A stretch of 64,000 nucleotides of DNA from Anniella stebbinsi (GCA_029215795.1 JARDYH010000006.1:27605501-27669500); one strand, 5' to 3'. Positions 33,271 to 45,783 are shown, counted from the stretch's first letter. Made by a program: numbers and translations. Notes: generated from the letters alone by a model not told the origin.

Positions 33271-33904
33271 GTATACCCCCCCTGTACTATCCTGCCAAGA
33301 GGAAAGGAGAATCTGAAAAACATCCTAGGCATGGCCATGTGACAATACTACATCACTATGAATGACATCAGTATTATTCACCCAGGCCATTGGCTAACCA
33401 AGTCATTGGCATTTAGTAAATGACTCTGCTCAATCTGCTTGCCTTGCCTTGATCCTATACAGGAATGCTCAGAGATTTCCAAAAGAAATAGCAGATGTTA
33501 AGCACCGTGCAGGTTCTTTATGTAAGTACTCTTGGCCAGTGCCCCAGGTTTTTGAAGGCTCTTGGGCAAGGCTCCCCAATGCCCCCTTCCTCAATGAGTC
33601 TGCCATTGTCACCATCTGCTAGTGCTTCTCATCTTCTTTCTTGACATTGTTATCACTTGCAGAGAGCCAGCAAGCTGACAGGCAGTGGCTGCTACTGCTC
33701 CTCCTTCTCACTACCGCCATTGTCCAGACCAGAATGAGAAGCAGATGAATAAGTAGGTTGCAATGGTGAAGAAGAGGAGCTCTTGTCGATGGCCCCCCTA
33801 CTGGGTTGTGGATCTTCAGCAGGTGTCCCTCCATGCCTACCCTTGAAGCAGGCCACCATTTTTGGCCCTGCCCTGCCTACTGCTGGTATGCCTAATGCCT
33901 AACG

Positions 33905-34345
33905 CTGAGAATGGGGATAGGGAGACATTTTTCTTCCTCTCCCATAATACTAGAACCGAGAGTCATCCCATGAACCTGATTGGTGGAAGATTCAGATAAA
34001 AATACTTCTTCACACAGAGCATAGTCAAATACGGAATTCGCTACCATAGGTTGTAGAGATGGCCACCAATTTGGATGGCTTTAAAAGGGGAGTGGTGGAA
34101 TAAATTCCTGGAGGAGAAGGCTATCAATGGCTACTAGTTCTGATGGTAATGTGCTACCTCCAGTATCTGAGGCAACAAGCCTATATGCACCAGTTGCTGG
34201 GGAACATGGGTGGGAGGGTAATGTTGCACCACATCCTGCTTGTGGGTTCCTGATTGACAGCTGGTTGGCACTGTGTGACCAGAGTGCTGGACTAGATGGT
34301 CCCTTGGTGTGATCTAGCATGGCTCTTCTTATGTTCTTATGTATC
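33905..34345 (+). mobile_element. CR1 LINE 3' fragment
   Basis: Same order as 21680-22125: CATGAACCTGATTGGTGGAA, then GGCTATCAATGGCTACTAG, then GGACTAGATGGTCCCTTGG, ending CTTATGTTCTTATG. Confidence 0.75.
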
Positions 34346-34912
34346 CAGACCCCGACAGATTACTCCTGAGGTAACGCAGCACTTGACAGAAAAACAAAAT
34401 GTTCCCCACCACTGTGCTAGGTCACAACAGTATTGGAACAAAGGTCAGCAATGTATAGTGATACACAGAGCAGCACTTTCAAATTCTGGAAGTAACAAAC
34501 CATGGTGACATAACATACCCCATGGACACTGGTGTGGGTGCGGTTGTGTTTTCCAAGCACAACATTTTACGCCTCCTCTAGTTTATGTACAGGTAGCTTC
34601 TTAATATGCTAATGATTCAAAATGAATACCAATTTACCAGTATAAAATGGATGTAATAGCTGTTGGAAACCTAGTTATTTGAGCTTGCACTTCCAACAAC
34701 ACTCTTCAAGGATTCTGAATAATGTTAAAATAATTGAACTTACATCAGCTCTCCTTTAGATCAAAAGTGTTGTTGTCAATTAAAATTCTTTACAGTCGTA
34801 CTAAACAATTCCCTCCTAATCTAAAACTTTTAAGTTTGACGCAAACTTGTGTGGGAGTGGGGGTGGAGATACTTGTATGGGGTGAGATATCCCCCTTTGA
34901 AATGATAACTTA

Positions 34913-35157
34913 GACCTCATCTACACCAAGCAGGATATTGCTGTATGGAAGTGGTATGAAAGCGGTATATAAAAGGCAAGAGCCACACCAAGCAGGATAT
35001 AGCAATATGAAAATGGTATATGGCATTTGTCAATGGGCCCCAACAGTTGTCAGTGCACTTCAGTACCACAATAAAGCAGTAGTGTGGCTCCTGCCTTTTA
35101 TATACCGCTTTCATACCACTTTCATAGTGGAATATCCTGCTTGGTGTAGATGAGGCC
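34913..35157. mobile_element. Palindromic PIF/Harbinger MITE
   Basis: 245-bp palindrome from GACCTCATCTACACCAAGCA to its complement, flanked by TTA on both sides (34910-34912, 35158-35160), the PIF/Harbinger target duplication. Arms carry GGTATGAAAGCGGTATATAA. Mirror-image frames on the two strands are a by-product of the palindrome. Confidence 0.9.
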
Positions 35158-35379
35158 TTAAATCACGAGTCAGCAATGTCAGCAGACCCCTGACAGTGCC
35201 GAACAAGAACCCTTCCTCACCCCAAACCCTGCTTGTACCACATGTTTTCCTTCACTCCACAGCTGGGAAGACGGAAGTTAGTAGTGGCAAAGTGAAAGTG
35301 ATGATGATGATGATGATGATGGCGGAAACAGTGGGAGAGAGAGAAGCAGGCAAAGTGGTGTCAGTGAGTGGGTGGGAGG

Positions 35380-35770
35380 ACATAGGAAGAGCCCTGTTGA
35401 ACCAGACCAAGAGTCCATTTAGCCCAGCATTCTGCTCACACAGTGGCCAATCAGCTACCCATGGGAAACCCACAAACAGGATAAAAGTGCAACAGCACCC
35501 CCCATGCCACCCAGCAACTAGTGTTTATAGGCATACTTCCTCCGATACTGGACATAGCATATAACCATCGAGAGTAGTAGCCATAGATGGCCATCTCCTC
35601 CAGGAATTTGTCTACTCCCCTTTTAAAGCCATCCCAATTAGTGGCCATCACTACATCTTGTGGTAGCGAGTTCCATAGTTTAACTGTGAACTGTGTGAAG
35701 TAGAACTCCCTTTTATCTGTCCTGACTCTCCCACCAATCAGCTTCATGGGATGATGCTGGGTTCTAGAAG
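35380..35770 (-). mobile_element. CR1 LINE 3' fragment
   Basis: The minus-strand frame reads MKLIGGRVRTDKREFYFT, LWNSLPQDVVMATNWDGF and KFLEEMAIYGY, a CR1 C-terminus. A (GAT)n tract lies just outside at 35297-35322. Confidence 0.78.
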
Positions 35771-35779
35771 CAGAAGGAG

Positions 35780-36190
35780 AAGGTGCATGGGAGGAGCAAA
35801 AGTGGGGGGCTGTCAGTCAGTGGGGAGGTGGCAGGGGGAGAAAGAGGATATCTGATGGTGGAGCTGGCAGTGGTGACAGGGATGGAAGGGGAAGAAGAAA
35901 ATCAGAAGGAGGCTGGGGAAGCGGTGGCATGAGGAAAGGAAAACAGAGGAGGAGGAGGAGGAGGAGGAGGAGGAGGAGGAGGAGGAGGAAGGGGCAGCAT
36001 AAGGAAAAGATATCTGGAGGAGGAGGAAGAGGAGGAAGAGGAGGAAGAGCAGGAGAGGGGCTAGAAAAAAGAGAATCCCAACAAGGAGAGCAAGAACATT
36101 GAGGATCCAGAAAATAAATGTGTTCCAGGTCCAAATGACTGTGGGACAGATGTACCTTTGGGCCTGAAATGTTGCCTACTTCTGACTTAA
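35780..36190. repeat. GA-rich degenerate repeat with (GGA)n
   Basis: Purine-rich + strand with about 15 GGA triplets at 35947-35992. Its edges resemble the block at 5020-5570. The proline/leucine-rich minus frames are compositional. Confidence 0.55.
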
Positions 36191-36399
36191 ATGCTCCAAA
36201 TAAGTTCAGATTTGAAATTCACTGGAGACAAAGAAATCTCATAATAAGAACTGACACTATTTACCTTAAGAAAATAAGATGGCCTTCAGCTTTGACACAT
36301 GCTGGATTTAATTAACGAAATTAGATTTCTGAATTCTATTTTGACGTGTTTATGAGGGTTACTATTTGAGGGTGGGGGAAAGGACAAAAAAGGAGGAGA

Positions 36400-37080
36400 A
36401 GCAGGGTCTCAGGATGTTAAAATATTTTATTGCAAAGCCCAACGTGTTTCGGCCTGTGTTGTTTTTTAAGGCCTTCTTCAGGGGGCTGTAATATTAAAAT
36501 ACATTAAATTATGTTTGCAGGGATAACACATGACACAGATAAATTAATATATATGTTTAGAGGTTAGTTAGGCACATTGCCACAAAGGCCTATGCCCATA
36601 AGTATTTTTTTGTTTGTTTAAAAAAATATTATTACAATATGAAGGCTCTGGAGCCTGTCCACATTACACCTTAAAACTTGTATAAATCTCTGTTACAGGC
36701 TTTTACATCACATACTACTCACACCCCCTCGCTCCTGTGATGGATACATGCCAATAAATGTTTCAACTAACCAATTTCGTAAACCATAATAAAACAATAT
36801 CCGGGGCATTTGACGCCTAAATGAAATTTACTGTTTCCTGATAACCTTCGATCACTGATACTTGGTGTTATTTGGTTTCCTCTAATGGCCAGTATTTTTC
36901 CTCTGGAAGAACTGAAAATGTTTACTTTTATGGTGCCAACTTGTCTATGAGATTGTGTTTGAGGGCCGTTGAGACATGTCTAATTTACAGTCTATTCAGA
37001 GGAAGAAATTGCAAGGCTTGCTATCAGGAAAGGATGTTTGGGTTATGTTGTTCTGTGTTTTTCCTCTGAAATGCTAGAAT
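36400..37080 (-). mobile_element. Possible retroelement end with hammerhead-like motif
   Basis: On the minus strand CTGAAGA, a GGCC/GGCC stem and GAAAC occur in the order of a hammerhead ribozyme core (about 36438-36484). Sequence of this kind is found near Penelope-like element ends, but no GIY-YIG or reverse-transcriptase frame is legible here. Uncertain. Confidence 0.3.
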
Positions 37081-37194
37081 GTGAGGTGTGAACTTTGACT
37101 TGGTGCAGCGTAAAGTGTCTCTGCTTCACTTAAAACATTTCAAACTAGAGTTTCAAATTTTGATTTTATATCAATGCCCAGATGAAAAATCCTT

Positions 37195-39010
37195 ATCAAA
37201 GGGAACAAACCTGACTTACCTTTCTGGGCCATGGGCCTCCGATAAGAGCAGTCCCCCCATGGCCATCCAGGACTTCACTTGGCAGTCACCACTCGCCATG
37301 GCATAGGCCCCTTTGGCTTGGGTGGTCAGGCCAGGGGTCTGGGTCTGGGAGGACCTTTTTCCGGGCCTGTGGAAAGACTGCTCCCAGCCCTTCACTTCAC
37401 CATCTGGGCCTTCTTCTTGGTTGTCACTGTGACATCGACCAAACAAGAGCCCTGGATTGCTGAGCAGGCATTTTCAGTGTTTCCGGAAAGACCACTCCCA
37501 GCACCTCTTTTCACCATCCAGGCCTTCTTCATGGTTGTCACTGTGACGTTGACCCAAAAAAGCCCCAGATTACGGAGCAGGAGGGGCTGGGGGGTGTTTT
37601 TGGCATTTCTGGAAAGACAGCTCCCAGACCCTCCCTTCACCATCAGGGCTGCAGTCATCTTGTGTATTCCATGAAGTTTGGCCTCCCCTTTTTGTTTTTG
37701 AGTTTGACAACAACAAGCACAGCTGGGTGGCCAAAATCAGGTATGCTTAATAGCAATATTTAGAAGGCTGCAGTGGGTGGAAAGCAGGGAGGGGAAAGAG
37801 CATTTCTCTGCTGGGTTTTTTTTTTATTTCCCTTTGCTGCTTTGCTCCTTACTCAAGGAAAATGCAAGCAATCAAACTATATGTGTGCATTGCAGTAGTT
37901 ATGTTGATGTGAATACTGTAATTGCTGGAGATATCCTCTAAATTGTCCACACACACTTAAATAAGACAAATTGCATGGTGTTTTGTTTGTTGTGATGCTA
38001 TCAATTATTATGCAGTAATGTACAGCAACAGTATAGAATCAAAGTCCAAGATAAGTACAACAAGTATCAAGTGAATGTATTCAAATTAATAAATGTGTCA
38101 TCATGGTGCAAGCTATGCTAATAGCTCAGTCATACAGTGATATCATGCATTTCATTTGGGACATGGAAAGCCAAAAAGGGAGGCAGAGTGTATGAACAGG
38201 AGAAAGGGGAAGTTGAGAACCCATATGAAAGAGAGCTAAACATGTGCAACTCAAAATTAGTTAACTCACACTCAAAATCTTTGCAAAAAAATTGAGCTAC
38301 TCCTTATAGTTGTGTAGGCCTGCTTATAGAGATCTGTCCTACACTTTTGGGAGCCCTGAGATAAGAGAATAGTTCATTACATTTTCTCTTCAGTAGACAA
38401 TATCTGAATTTGAATAATTGTACAGTGTACATATATTTGCAGCTCAAACTACCTTATCCTCCTTATGTTACCATTTCCATTCCTAAGGCACATGTCTCAT
38501 AAACTCCCATTGATGTCTCATTAAAATTAATGAAACTCTTCCATGAATACCCCATTCAGTAAGAAGTCAGAAAGGCTGTACACAAGTAAGTCTTATATTT
38601 CTCTTCGTTGCATTTAGTTGTTGGAAATAAAATTTTCTTTTGTTCTTGGTCATGTTCTACTTTTAACAAATATAAACATTACCCAACTACATTATGTAAT
38701 TCTTTTTAAAAAAAAAAATGCTGAAAGGCTCTCAAGTGAAAACCAATTCCTCAAACTTTATGGGGACCTTTCTGTTGATTCCAAGATTTAATGGGAGGCT
38801 TCATGTGGACTTGGGATTGTCCTTACCCACCCCTGCATTGCCAAAACTGCTAGAATATACGCAACATAATAACATTTGATCTCACTACAGGACAAGGAGG
38901 CAGATTGCCAAAAGAACACTGTGTTCTGCTCTTATTCTCAATAAGGAGTTTAAACTTTACTGTCCTAACAGCAAACCCTTGTGACATAAGTTTTTGTTGC
39001 TAGGAGCATT
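37195..39010. repeat. Direct duplication, copy A
   Basis: From about 37195 this matches the segment starting near 51505. Shared blocks include AGCAATATTTAGAAGGCTGC, GTACAGCAACAGTATAGAAT and AACACTGTGTTCTGCTCTTA, in the same order and orientation. Copy A carries three units of a roughly 112-126 bp internal repeat (near 37371, 37483 and 37611) where copy B has one. About 450 bp (38195-38645) is absent from copy B. No recognised gene. Confidence 0.85.
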
Positions 39011-39615
39011 GCTAACAAACATTAACTAACTTCAGTGACACACCCAGAAGGGGTGGCTGTTTATTTATTCATGTATTTATTTGTTGCAAAAGTAATTAGG
39101 ACAGTACAAATTAATCTGATACAGCCCTAGGTCAGTCAGCAAATTCAGCTGTATTAATGACCTCATATCTAATATATGGGGTGTCTTGCTCTAATTATTT
39201 TTGACTAAGGAACTCTTTGCTCATTAATTCATCTGGCTCATTCAGACTGTCCTAGACATGCAATCCTGAAGGCTCTTGGGTAGATTAAAATGCAACTAGA
39301 TAGTTACTGAAAAATAGTGATCTGTATGGAAGCTGGAGTGGACATGGCACCCTCTACCCCAGGGCTGGGTGGAAAGTCAACTGGGATCTACTAGTAGATC
39401 TCTGGGTGGGTTTCAGTAGTTTATCCAGAGTTTTCTGATTCCCAACAGTAGCAGCAACAAAAAGAGTTTGGGATGGTTGCTAAATTAGGTGACTGAAAAA
39501 AAGAGCTTGCCTTCATGGCACCACTTTGTTGCTGCTTTGCTGCTAAAACCCGAGGTTTCACTGCTGTGCGTGGTGGCAGGTAAGCCCCACTGCAGAGGCA
39601 GCATGGGCTTTTCAG

Positions 39616-41051
39616 TAGGGATGTGCATCGTATCGGACGCGATACCCGATAATGATACAAATAGGTGGAAATCGGGCATCCGATGTCCGATTCCGATGCT
39701 GGCCACAGGAGGGCTGATTTCTCCCTATTCAATTTTTTTTCGATCGGATTAATATTGGAAAAAAATGGAAAATCAGCCCTCCATTTTACGTGTTTTCACC
39801 ATGGGCTTGCATTAAGGGAAAAAACGCTTTCCCCCAATGCAAGTCTATGGGGAAAACATGGTGGTGGGTGACTGGGGACCTCCCTCCCTCCCCCACTCAC
39901 GCTCCTTACCTGCTGCCTCCTCGCTGCCACCTGCTGTAGCCATACTACTGATAAACAGGCCTTGCGTCTTGTTCCACAATAGAGCACCGGCGCATCGGGT
40001 GATGTCATCACTCGGCGCGCCATTGCTCTATTGTGGAACAGGATGCAAGGCCTGTTTATCAGTAGTACGGATGCAGTGGACAGCAGCGAGAATGCAGCAG
40101 GTAAGGAGCATGAATGGGGCAAGGGAGGGAGGGGGTGGTCCCCCCTTACCTGCCAGCATCCCACGCTGCCATCCGCTGCTTCCATACCAGTGATAAACAG
40201 GCCACAAGGCCTGTTTATCATCTATTATTCTCAGTAGATGGAAGCGGAGGGCGGCAGAATGGGACGCTGGCAGGTAAGGAGCGTGAGTGGGGGGGTGGGG
40301 AGGGAGGAAGGGAGAGGGAGGTCCCCCCCTTACCTGCAAGCATCCCACGCTGCCGTCTGCTGCTTCCATCTACTGAGAATTAGGCTTTGTGGCCTGCTTC
40401 TCAGTAGAGTGATGACGCGCTGGGTGATGTCATCACCCGGCGCGTTGTCTCTCTACTGAGATGCAGGCTGCAAAGCTTAATTCTCAGTAGATGAAAGCAG
40501 AAGACGGCAGCACGGGGCTCAAGCAGGTAAGGAACGTGAGTGGGGGAGAGGGGGGGAGGTCCCCCCTTACCTGCAGGTGTCCCGAGCTGCTGTCCGCTGC
40601 TTCCATCTACTGAGAATTAGGTTTTGCAGCCTGCTTCTCAGTAGAGCAATGATGCGCCAGGTGATGACATCACCTGGTGTGTCATCGCTCTACTGAGAAC
40701 CAGGCTGCAAAGCCTAAGTAGCAGTAGATAGAAGCAGTGGATGGCAGTGGACGGCAATGTGGGACAGCAGCAGGTAAGAAGCGTGAGTGGGGGGGAGGGA
40801 GGGTGCGGGGAGGGCTGCCATTTTAGGTGTTTTCCTCATAGACTTGCATGGGGGAAAGCTTTCTTTCCCACATGCAAGCCTATGGGGAAAACACCAAAAA
40901 TGGCAGTCCGATCTTGAAACCAGAACTTCTGATTTTGTATTGATGTTGGATCGGATCCAATAACATGGACCTCTGTTTTTTCCGATCCAATATTTTACAA
41001 AATCTGAAGTTCCGATTCCGATACAATTTTTGGGGTTCGTGCACTTCCCGA
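39616..41051. mobile_element. hAT-type element built from four palindromic modules
   Basis: Termini TAGGGATGTGCATCG and GGTTCGTGCACTTCCCGA, with a perfect 8-bp duplication CTTTTCAG (39608-39615, 41052-41059). The interior has four tandem palindromes: 39906-40103, 40146-40276, 40330-40529 and 40567-40776. Each starts with CTTACCTG and ends with CAGGTAAG, a splice-donor consensus facing outward on both strands. Three have CRE-like centres: TGATGTCATCA at 40000 and 40425, TGATGACATCA at 40662. No transposase. Confidence 0.9.
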
Positions 41052-41059
41052 CTTTTCAG

Positions 41060-41340
41060 CGGCCATTCAGCTTGTTGGGCTTGCCGCCTGCTCTCTGCCC
41101 ATCTTTAGGCGACCAATAGCAGTATCCTGGAATGCCCCTGGCTTGACACTGGAGCGAGGTTACACGGCAGAAGGCCCGTGGTGACCTTGCTTTGAAGGAA
41201 AAAGTCGGGGTAAGCCCCTGACTTTTTTTTAATGCACAGTTTCAGGGAAAAGCCCCAAGGTGGTTGTAAGTCAGTGTCTGCATTGTATAACCAATGCAGT
41301 GCCATGGCGCAGCCACTGCAGGGCAAAGAAGATGTATAGA
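41060..41340. repeat. Interspersed repeat, inverted relative of 7187-7500
   Basis: Contains GTCGGGGTAAGCCCCTGACTT, AAAAGCCCCAAGGTGG and GCAGCCACTGCAGGGC in the reverse order and complement of the copy in serpin gene 1. Confidence 0.55.
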
Positions 41341-41804
41341 CAGTCCCAAAGAAGGGGAAACAAGGAGTGGATATTTGTGTGAAAGTGCTGTCAGCTCAGT
41401 GCTGGAACTAAAAACAATTTTCTGGGCTGAGAGTTTGTTCAGAGGCACTCTCTTTCTTTATTGTAAGGGCCAGTTCACATGATTGCTGAAGCCTACCATG
41501 GCTCATTTGAACCATTGTGAGTTCTGGCACATGCTGGCTGCCATTGTGAATATTCAGGGTTTATCTGACATCTGAATCTGGCGAAGCTGGTTTGTTGCCA
41601 TGGTTAACAAACCACCCACAACCTGTGGGCTGTATTTGGGTTGTGGATGGTTTAATTATTGCAACAGCCCACTGTGGCATCACCAGCCTCTGTGATATCT
41701 ATTGTCCACGTGTATTGCAAAATCCTCCACTTACAGAAATCTTCTTGTTAAGAAGGCGAGAAAACCTAAAAAAAATACGCATACAACAACAAACAGCAAC
41801 AACC

Positions 41805-43320
41805 CTCCCCCTTTCTGGAGTTCACTTGTGGATGCAACTTGAATCCACACTGTTCAAACGTCTTTACATCAGGTATTGTTTTCAGCCGCCCTTATAATGC
41901 CTAATGAGTCCTGATGGATTTTTTTTCATGTGATTGATGAATTTGCAGCCTCTCTCCTTGAGAGGTTGTTTCTTCCAGAGATATGTTGGAATTCTACATT
42001 GCAATAGTGTAGATGCCAGGACCATCTTTGTAGGTCGTGGTAGAACACGATGGTCAATATGGATGATGAATCTCTGCCTGCACACATATGGCTTGATCTT
42101 CTCCAAGGCCCAAACAACAGCTAAACATTTGCACTGAAGAGTAATTCTGCTATCGGTCAGTTAGCTTCTGGCTGTAGTATGTTATTGGGTGCAGGACTGT
42201 GTCTTTCTCTGGTTGTAATACTGCTCTTCTGACATGCTCAGGAATGTCCTGATCCCGTTTAAGGTCTGTAAACCCCCCTCTGTTTTACTTCCTTGCAACA
42301 GATCTGGATCTCCAAATCCCTCAGTATTGGTGTGTAGGGATAGGTAATAAATTGGGGCCTGTCTACACAAATAGGGTTTTAACATGTTCATATTAATGGT
42401 TTTTCTGAGACTGCCATGCTTTCTCACTACTATGTTGATTTATGGATCAGATTTGTCCTTAATTGTAAATGGGCCTTCCCAAGCTGCTTACAGTTTATTG
42501 GCTTTTCTAGGCAAGAAAACCATAACCTTTCCCCCTATTTCAAAGGTTTTAGTTCTGGTTTTTTTGTCATACCAGGTCTTCTGCTTAATTTGTGCTGAGG
42601 TCAAATGTTTGTGTGTAATCTCTATAATTGCTTTGAGTTATTGTTGGAAGTCTAAAAGTTACCGAACAACTGAAGCTTTATTTTCTTGCAAAGCTAGCTC
42701 CCAACTCTCCTTCATGAGGTCTAAGGGGCCTCACACCTTTTTTCAAAACGTTAACTCAAATGGTGAAAATCCAGTTGAGTCCTGAGGAACCTCTTGGTAT
42801 GCAAACAATACACAGGGCAATTTCTTGTCCCAGACATTCGGATGATCAGCTATATTTATTTTGCTCATCCTTTTTAGGGTCCCATTAAAATGTTCCACTA
42901 GTCCATTAGTCTAGGGATGATTAATTGTTGAGGTAAGGTGTTGAACTCCACAACATTTCCAGAGTCACTGGATAACCTCTGACATAAAGACAGCACCTTG
43001 ATTCAAAATTAATTCATGGGGAAATCCCAACCTCATGAATATGTTTAATAATGCTTCTGCAACCGAATTAGCATCTACAGAACACAAGGTTTCTGCATCT
43101 GGATAATGTGTTGCGAAGTTCACAATTTATTAATAGGTACTTCTTACCCCTGTGAGTTGGCTTAGAGAATGGGCCCACTAAATCCATAGCTACCCTGAAA
43201 AATGCCTGGCCTATTATTGTGTGAACTGGTTCACTGTGTGTATTTGCTCCTACCCCTGAACCACTCTTTTGTTCCTGTGTTTGGATGGACCTTGAGGTTC
43301 TAGTGAAAAGCAAAATGGAT
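41805..43320 (-). mobile_element. Ty3/gypsy pol relic, integrase upstream of RNase H
   Basis: Reading leftward on the minus strand: an integrase start FFRVAMDLVGPFSKPTHRGK (43150-43215); integrase C-terminal region with TNGLVEHFNGTLKRM and VPQDSTGFSPFEL (about 42780-42925); HVNMLKPYL-like linker; then an RNase H-like piece LHPITYYSQKLTD, KIKPYVCRQRFIIHIDH and FQHISGRNN (41930-42215). A purine tract at 41805-41820 could be the polypurine tract. Multiple stops and frameshifts show it is inactive, and the reverse transcriptase is missing. The integrase-first order is that of Gmr1-like gypsy elements. Confidence 0.75.
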
Positions 43321-43399
43321 CTTACAACCCTGAAGTCTTCCTGCCCTTGCTCTGTCCCTCTTCTAAGCAATGACCCTTATCCTGCAGCTATCCCATCAC

Positions 43400-45780
43400 C
43401 TGAGGCCAGGTACTGATGCAAGGCCTCTTTGCTGTTGTCCCCATCCCCTGGCACTCTCTGGGTGGTCACTGGAGGGGCCCCTCAGCTGTGGGTTCCCAGT
43501 TTAGCCTTGAGGTCCAGCCCCTAGCTGCACCAGTGCCCAGTGGGCAAGGAACAGAGCAGGGCTTTGTGCCATGCTGGCAGCTCTGCAACGGTCATAACAA
43601 GATGGGCAGCCTTGATTTCCTTCTGTTCCTCACAGCATGAGTTAATGTTTGTTGGAAGAGTGCTGCTGAAGGAGAAGCAGCCCTTAACCTCACCTACTCA
43701 CCACTTGTTTGCTTGTTGGAATATAACCCAGCAGATCCATCTTTCTAGGCCATCCATCAATACAATGCACCATTTATCCATCAAAAGTGGATAAATGTCT
43801 CATTGCCCCCACCATAACCTATTTCTGCTTTAAGGCTGCTTCTCTGTTTTCCAGTCATTTTTCATCCTCTTGAAATGCTGCAGCCCAAGCCACTCCATGT
43901 TTTCTCAGAAATATATCACGCTGAATTCAGTAGAGCCATTTCTTCAGGCAGGCAACTGTATGCATAGCACACAGCACATTTTACACATCACAGCTGCCAT
44001 TCCATTCACACTCCCACCGGGCATTCAGAGGGACTTAGTTCTGAGTAGACATGGCAAGGATTGTGCTGCAAGTGTGTTAACTGCATGTGTGAAGCTGCTT
44101 TGATGGAAAAAGAAGGGGCAGAGTTGTGTGGTGTAAGAAGATGTCACTGGTCCTACCGCTTCTGTGACCCTGGACCATTGCCACCAGAGCCACGTAACAG
44201 CAACAACATGAGAAGAGGGGAGAGCGTTATCAGAACAGCAGCGCCGACAGCTGCTTCTGCATTACAACTGGGGTGTGCACAACTGTGCCAGTTTTACCCT
44301 TAAGCCATCACTGGGGCACCTTGTACACACACACACACACATATATATATATTTTTTAAAAAAACATCTCTAGGGCAGTATTCAAAGGGGCACTGATTCC
44401 ATCCCCCATTGACTCCATTCTGCAAGTCAAGTGAGACCTATCATTTCTGGGAGCAAGCAGAAATGAGTGAATTTGCTTGTTTCTTGAACGAGACAGTTCA
44501 GCAGAGTTCAGCCGACCTGTCCCAATCCAGAAACAAGGGCTTCTGGTCGGGGTGGGGGTGGGGGTGGAGCGCCCTTTAGGAAATGTTAAATCTCTGTTGT
44601 GCAAGAGGTGGATTCTGTTTATGCAATGGAATCAGCAGGAGGGGCTGCTTGTGCAGTGGCCCTGTCGGGGACTACCCCAGGATTTCTAAGCAGTTTACAT
44701 CAAAATGCATGCAATCATTAAAAAAAACATATAAAACCAAATTAAATCATAAATACCGTGATTTTGGTTTTTACACCAAAGCATTGAAACAGATGGATGA
44801 CAAGGAAAGCCTAATGTGTTTTCAAGAGCCATTTGCAACTTGTCATAGTTCCCACTTCTCGACTCACACATGGAAGAGTGTTCCAGAGGGTGGCCACCAC
44901 TACAGAAAAGCCCCACGTACATGCCATTACTGGATGGCACCATTTTGGTTATGGAACAGCCATTGAGACCATACACAAACCCATGAGATGTTAACTTTTC
45001 AGCAATATAGTGGCTCATATATTTGTGCCATATAGCAAAAGACTGTGAAAAAAAGAAACTAGATTTCTTGTTGCTGAACGTATCTTGAGTTTTTAAATAT
45101 TATCAACCCACCCACTGGGAAGCCTTAAAATGACAAAATGTTCACAGTAACAATAAAAGACCTAATTTATTTTTCATGGGGAGAACAGTGAACTTACCTA
45201 GTTTTGCACTTTCGAACTGCTATGCAAACCAAAACTCAGTTATCCTTTGAAATTCACACTTGTCCAAATTTTGTAATAGAGTTCTCCAATCAAAAAGCAT
45301 GCAAAAATGTGTACATTGGGGGAAGCAATGTTAAAAATGCATTATAAGGGAAATTCCTTGCAAAAAAAAATGTGTCTGTTAGGCAAAATGCATACAAAAT
45401 GTTCACAAAAATGCTTAGGCATTTCCATGCAAAAATAATTGTAAAAGTCTAACCAATAGAACATGTTTTAGCATCAGTACCTGAAGTATCTATGGATTTT
45501 AGGCTACACCTTATACAGCAAAAACAAAAATAAAAAAATCAGGTTTATTGGACTCCACAACATCTTTTTAATAAGGGTTTGTCTCATTTGTATAATTGTT
45601 GGAGATGTAATGCACCTAATGCTTCTCTTATCCATGTTTTGGCAAAGTGCAATAGTCACCTCCTTTTGGGAGGAGGTCATAATATGGATTAATTTTGTAT
45701 TGGAGCACTCTTTAATATTGAACGATGTGCATGTCCTAAACTATTTGCCAGTTTCTTGGAAGTTAACATATGGTTAGCAC
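43400..45780. other. Intergenic DNA, no gene recognised
   Basis: Low-complexity (CA)n(TA)n at 44322-44352 and a short GGGGTG-rich tract near 44548-44568. Small frames lack domains. Confidence 0.4.
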
Positions 45781-45783
45781 AAA

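Noticed and set aside
34917..35153. Similar proteins on both strands, suggesting overlapping genes
   Set aside because: Mirror-image readings of a palindromic Harbinger MITE with TTA duplications.
39837..40459. Multiple GC-rich frames on both strands
   Set aside because: Lie in the four-module palindromic hAT element; mutual similarity follows from the palindromes.
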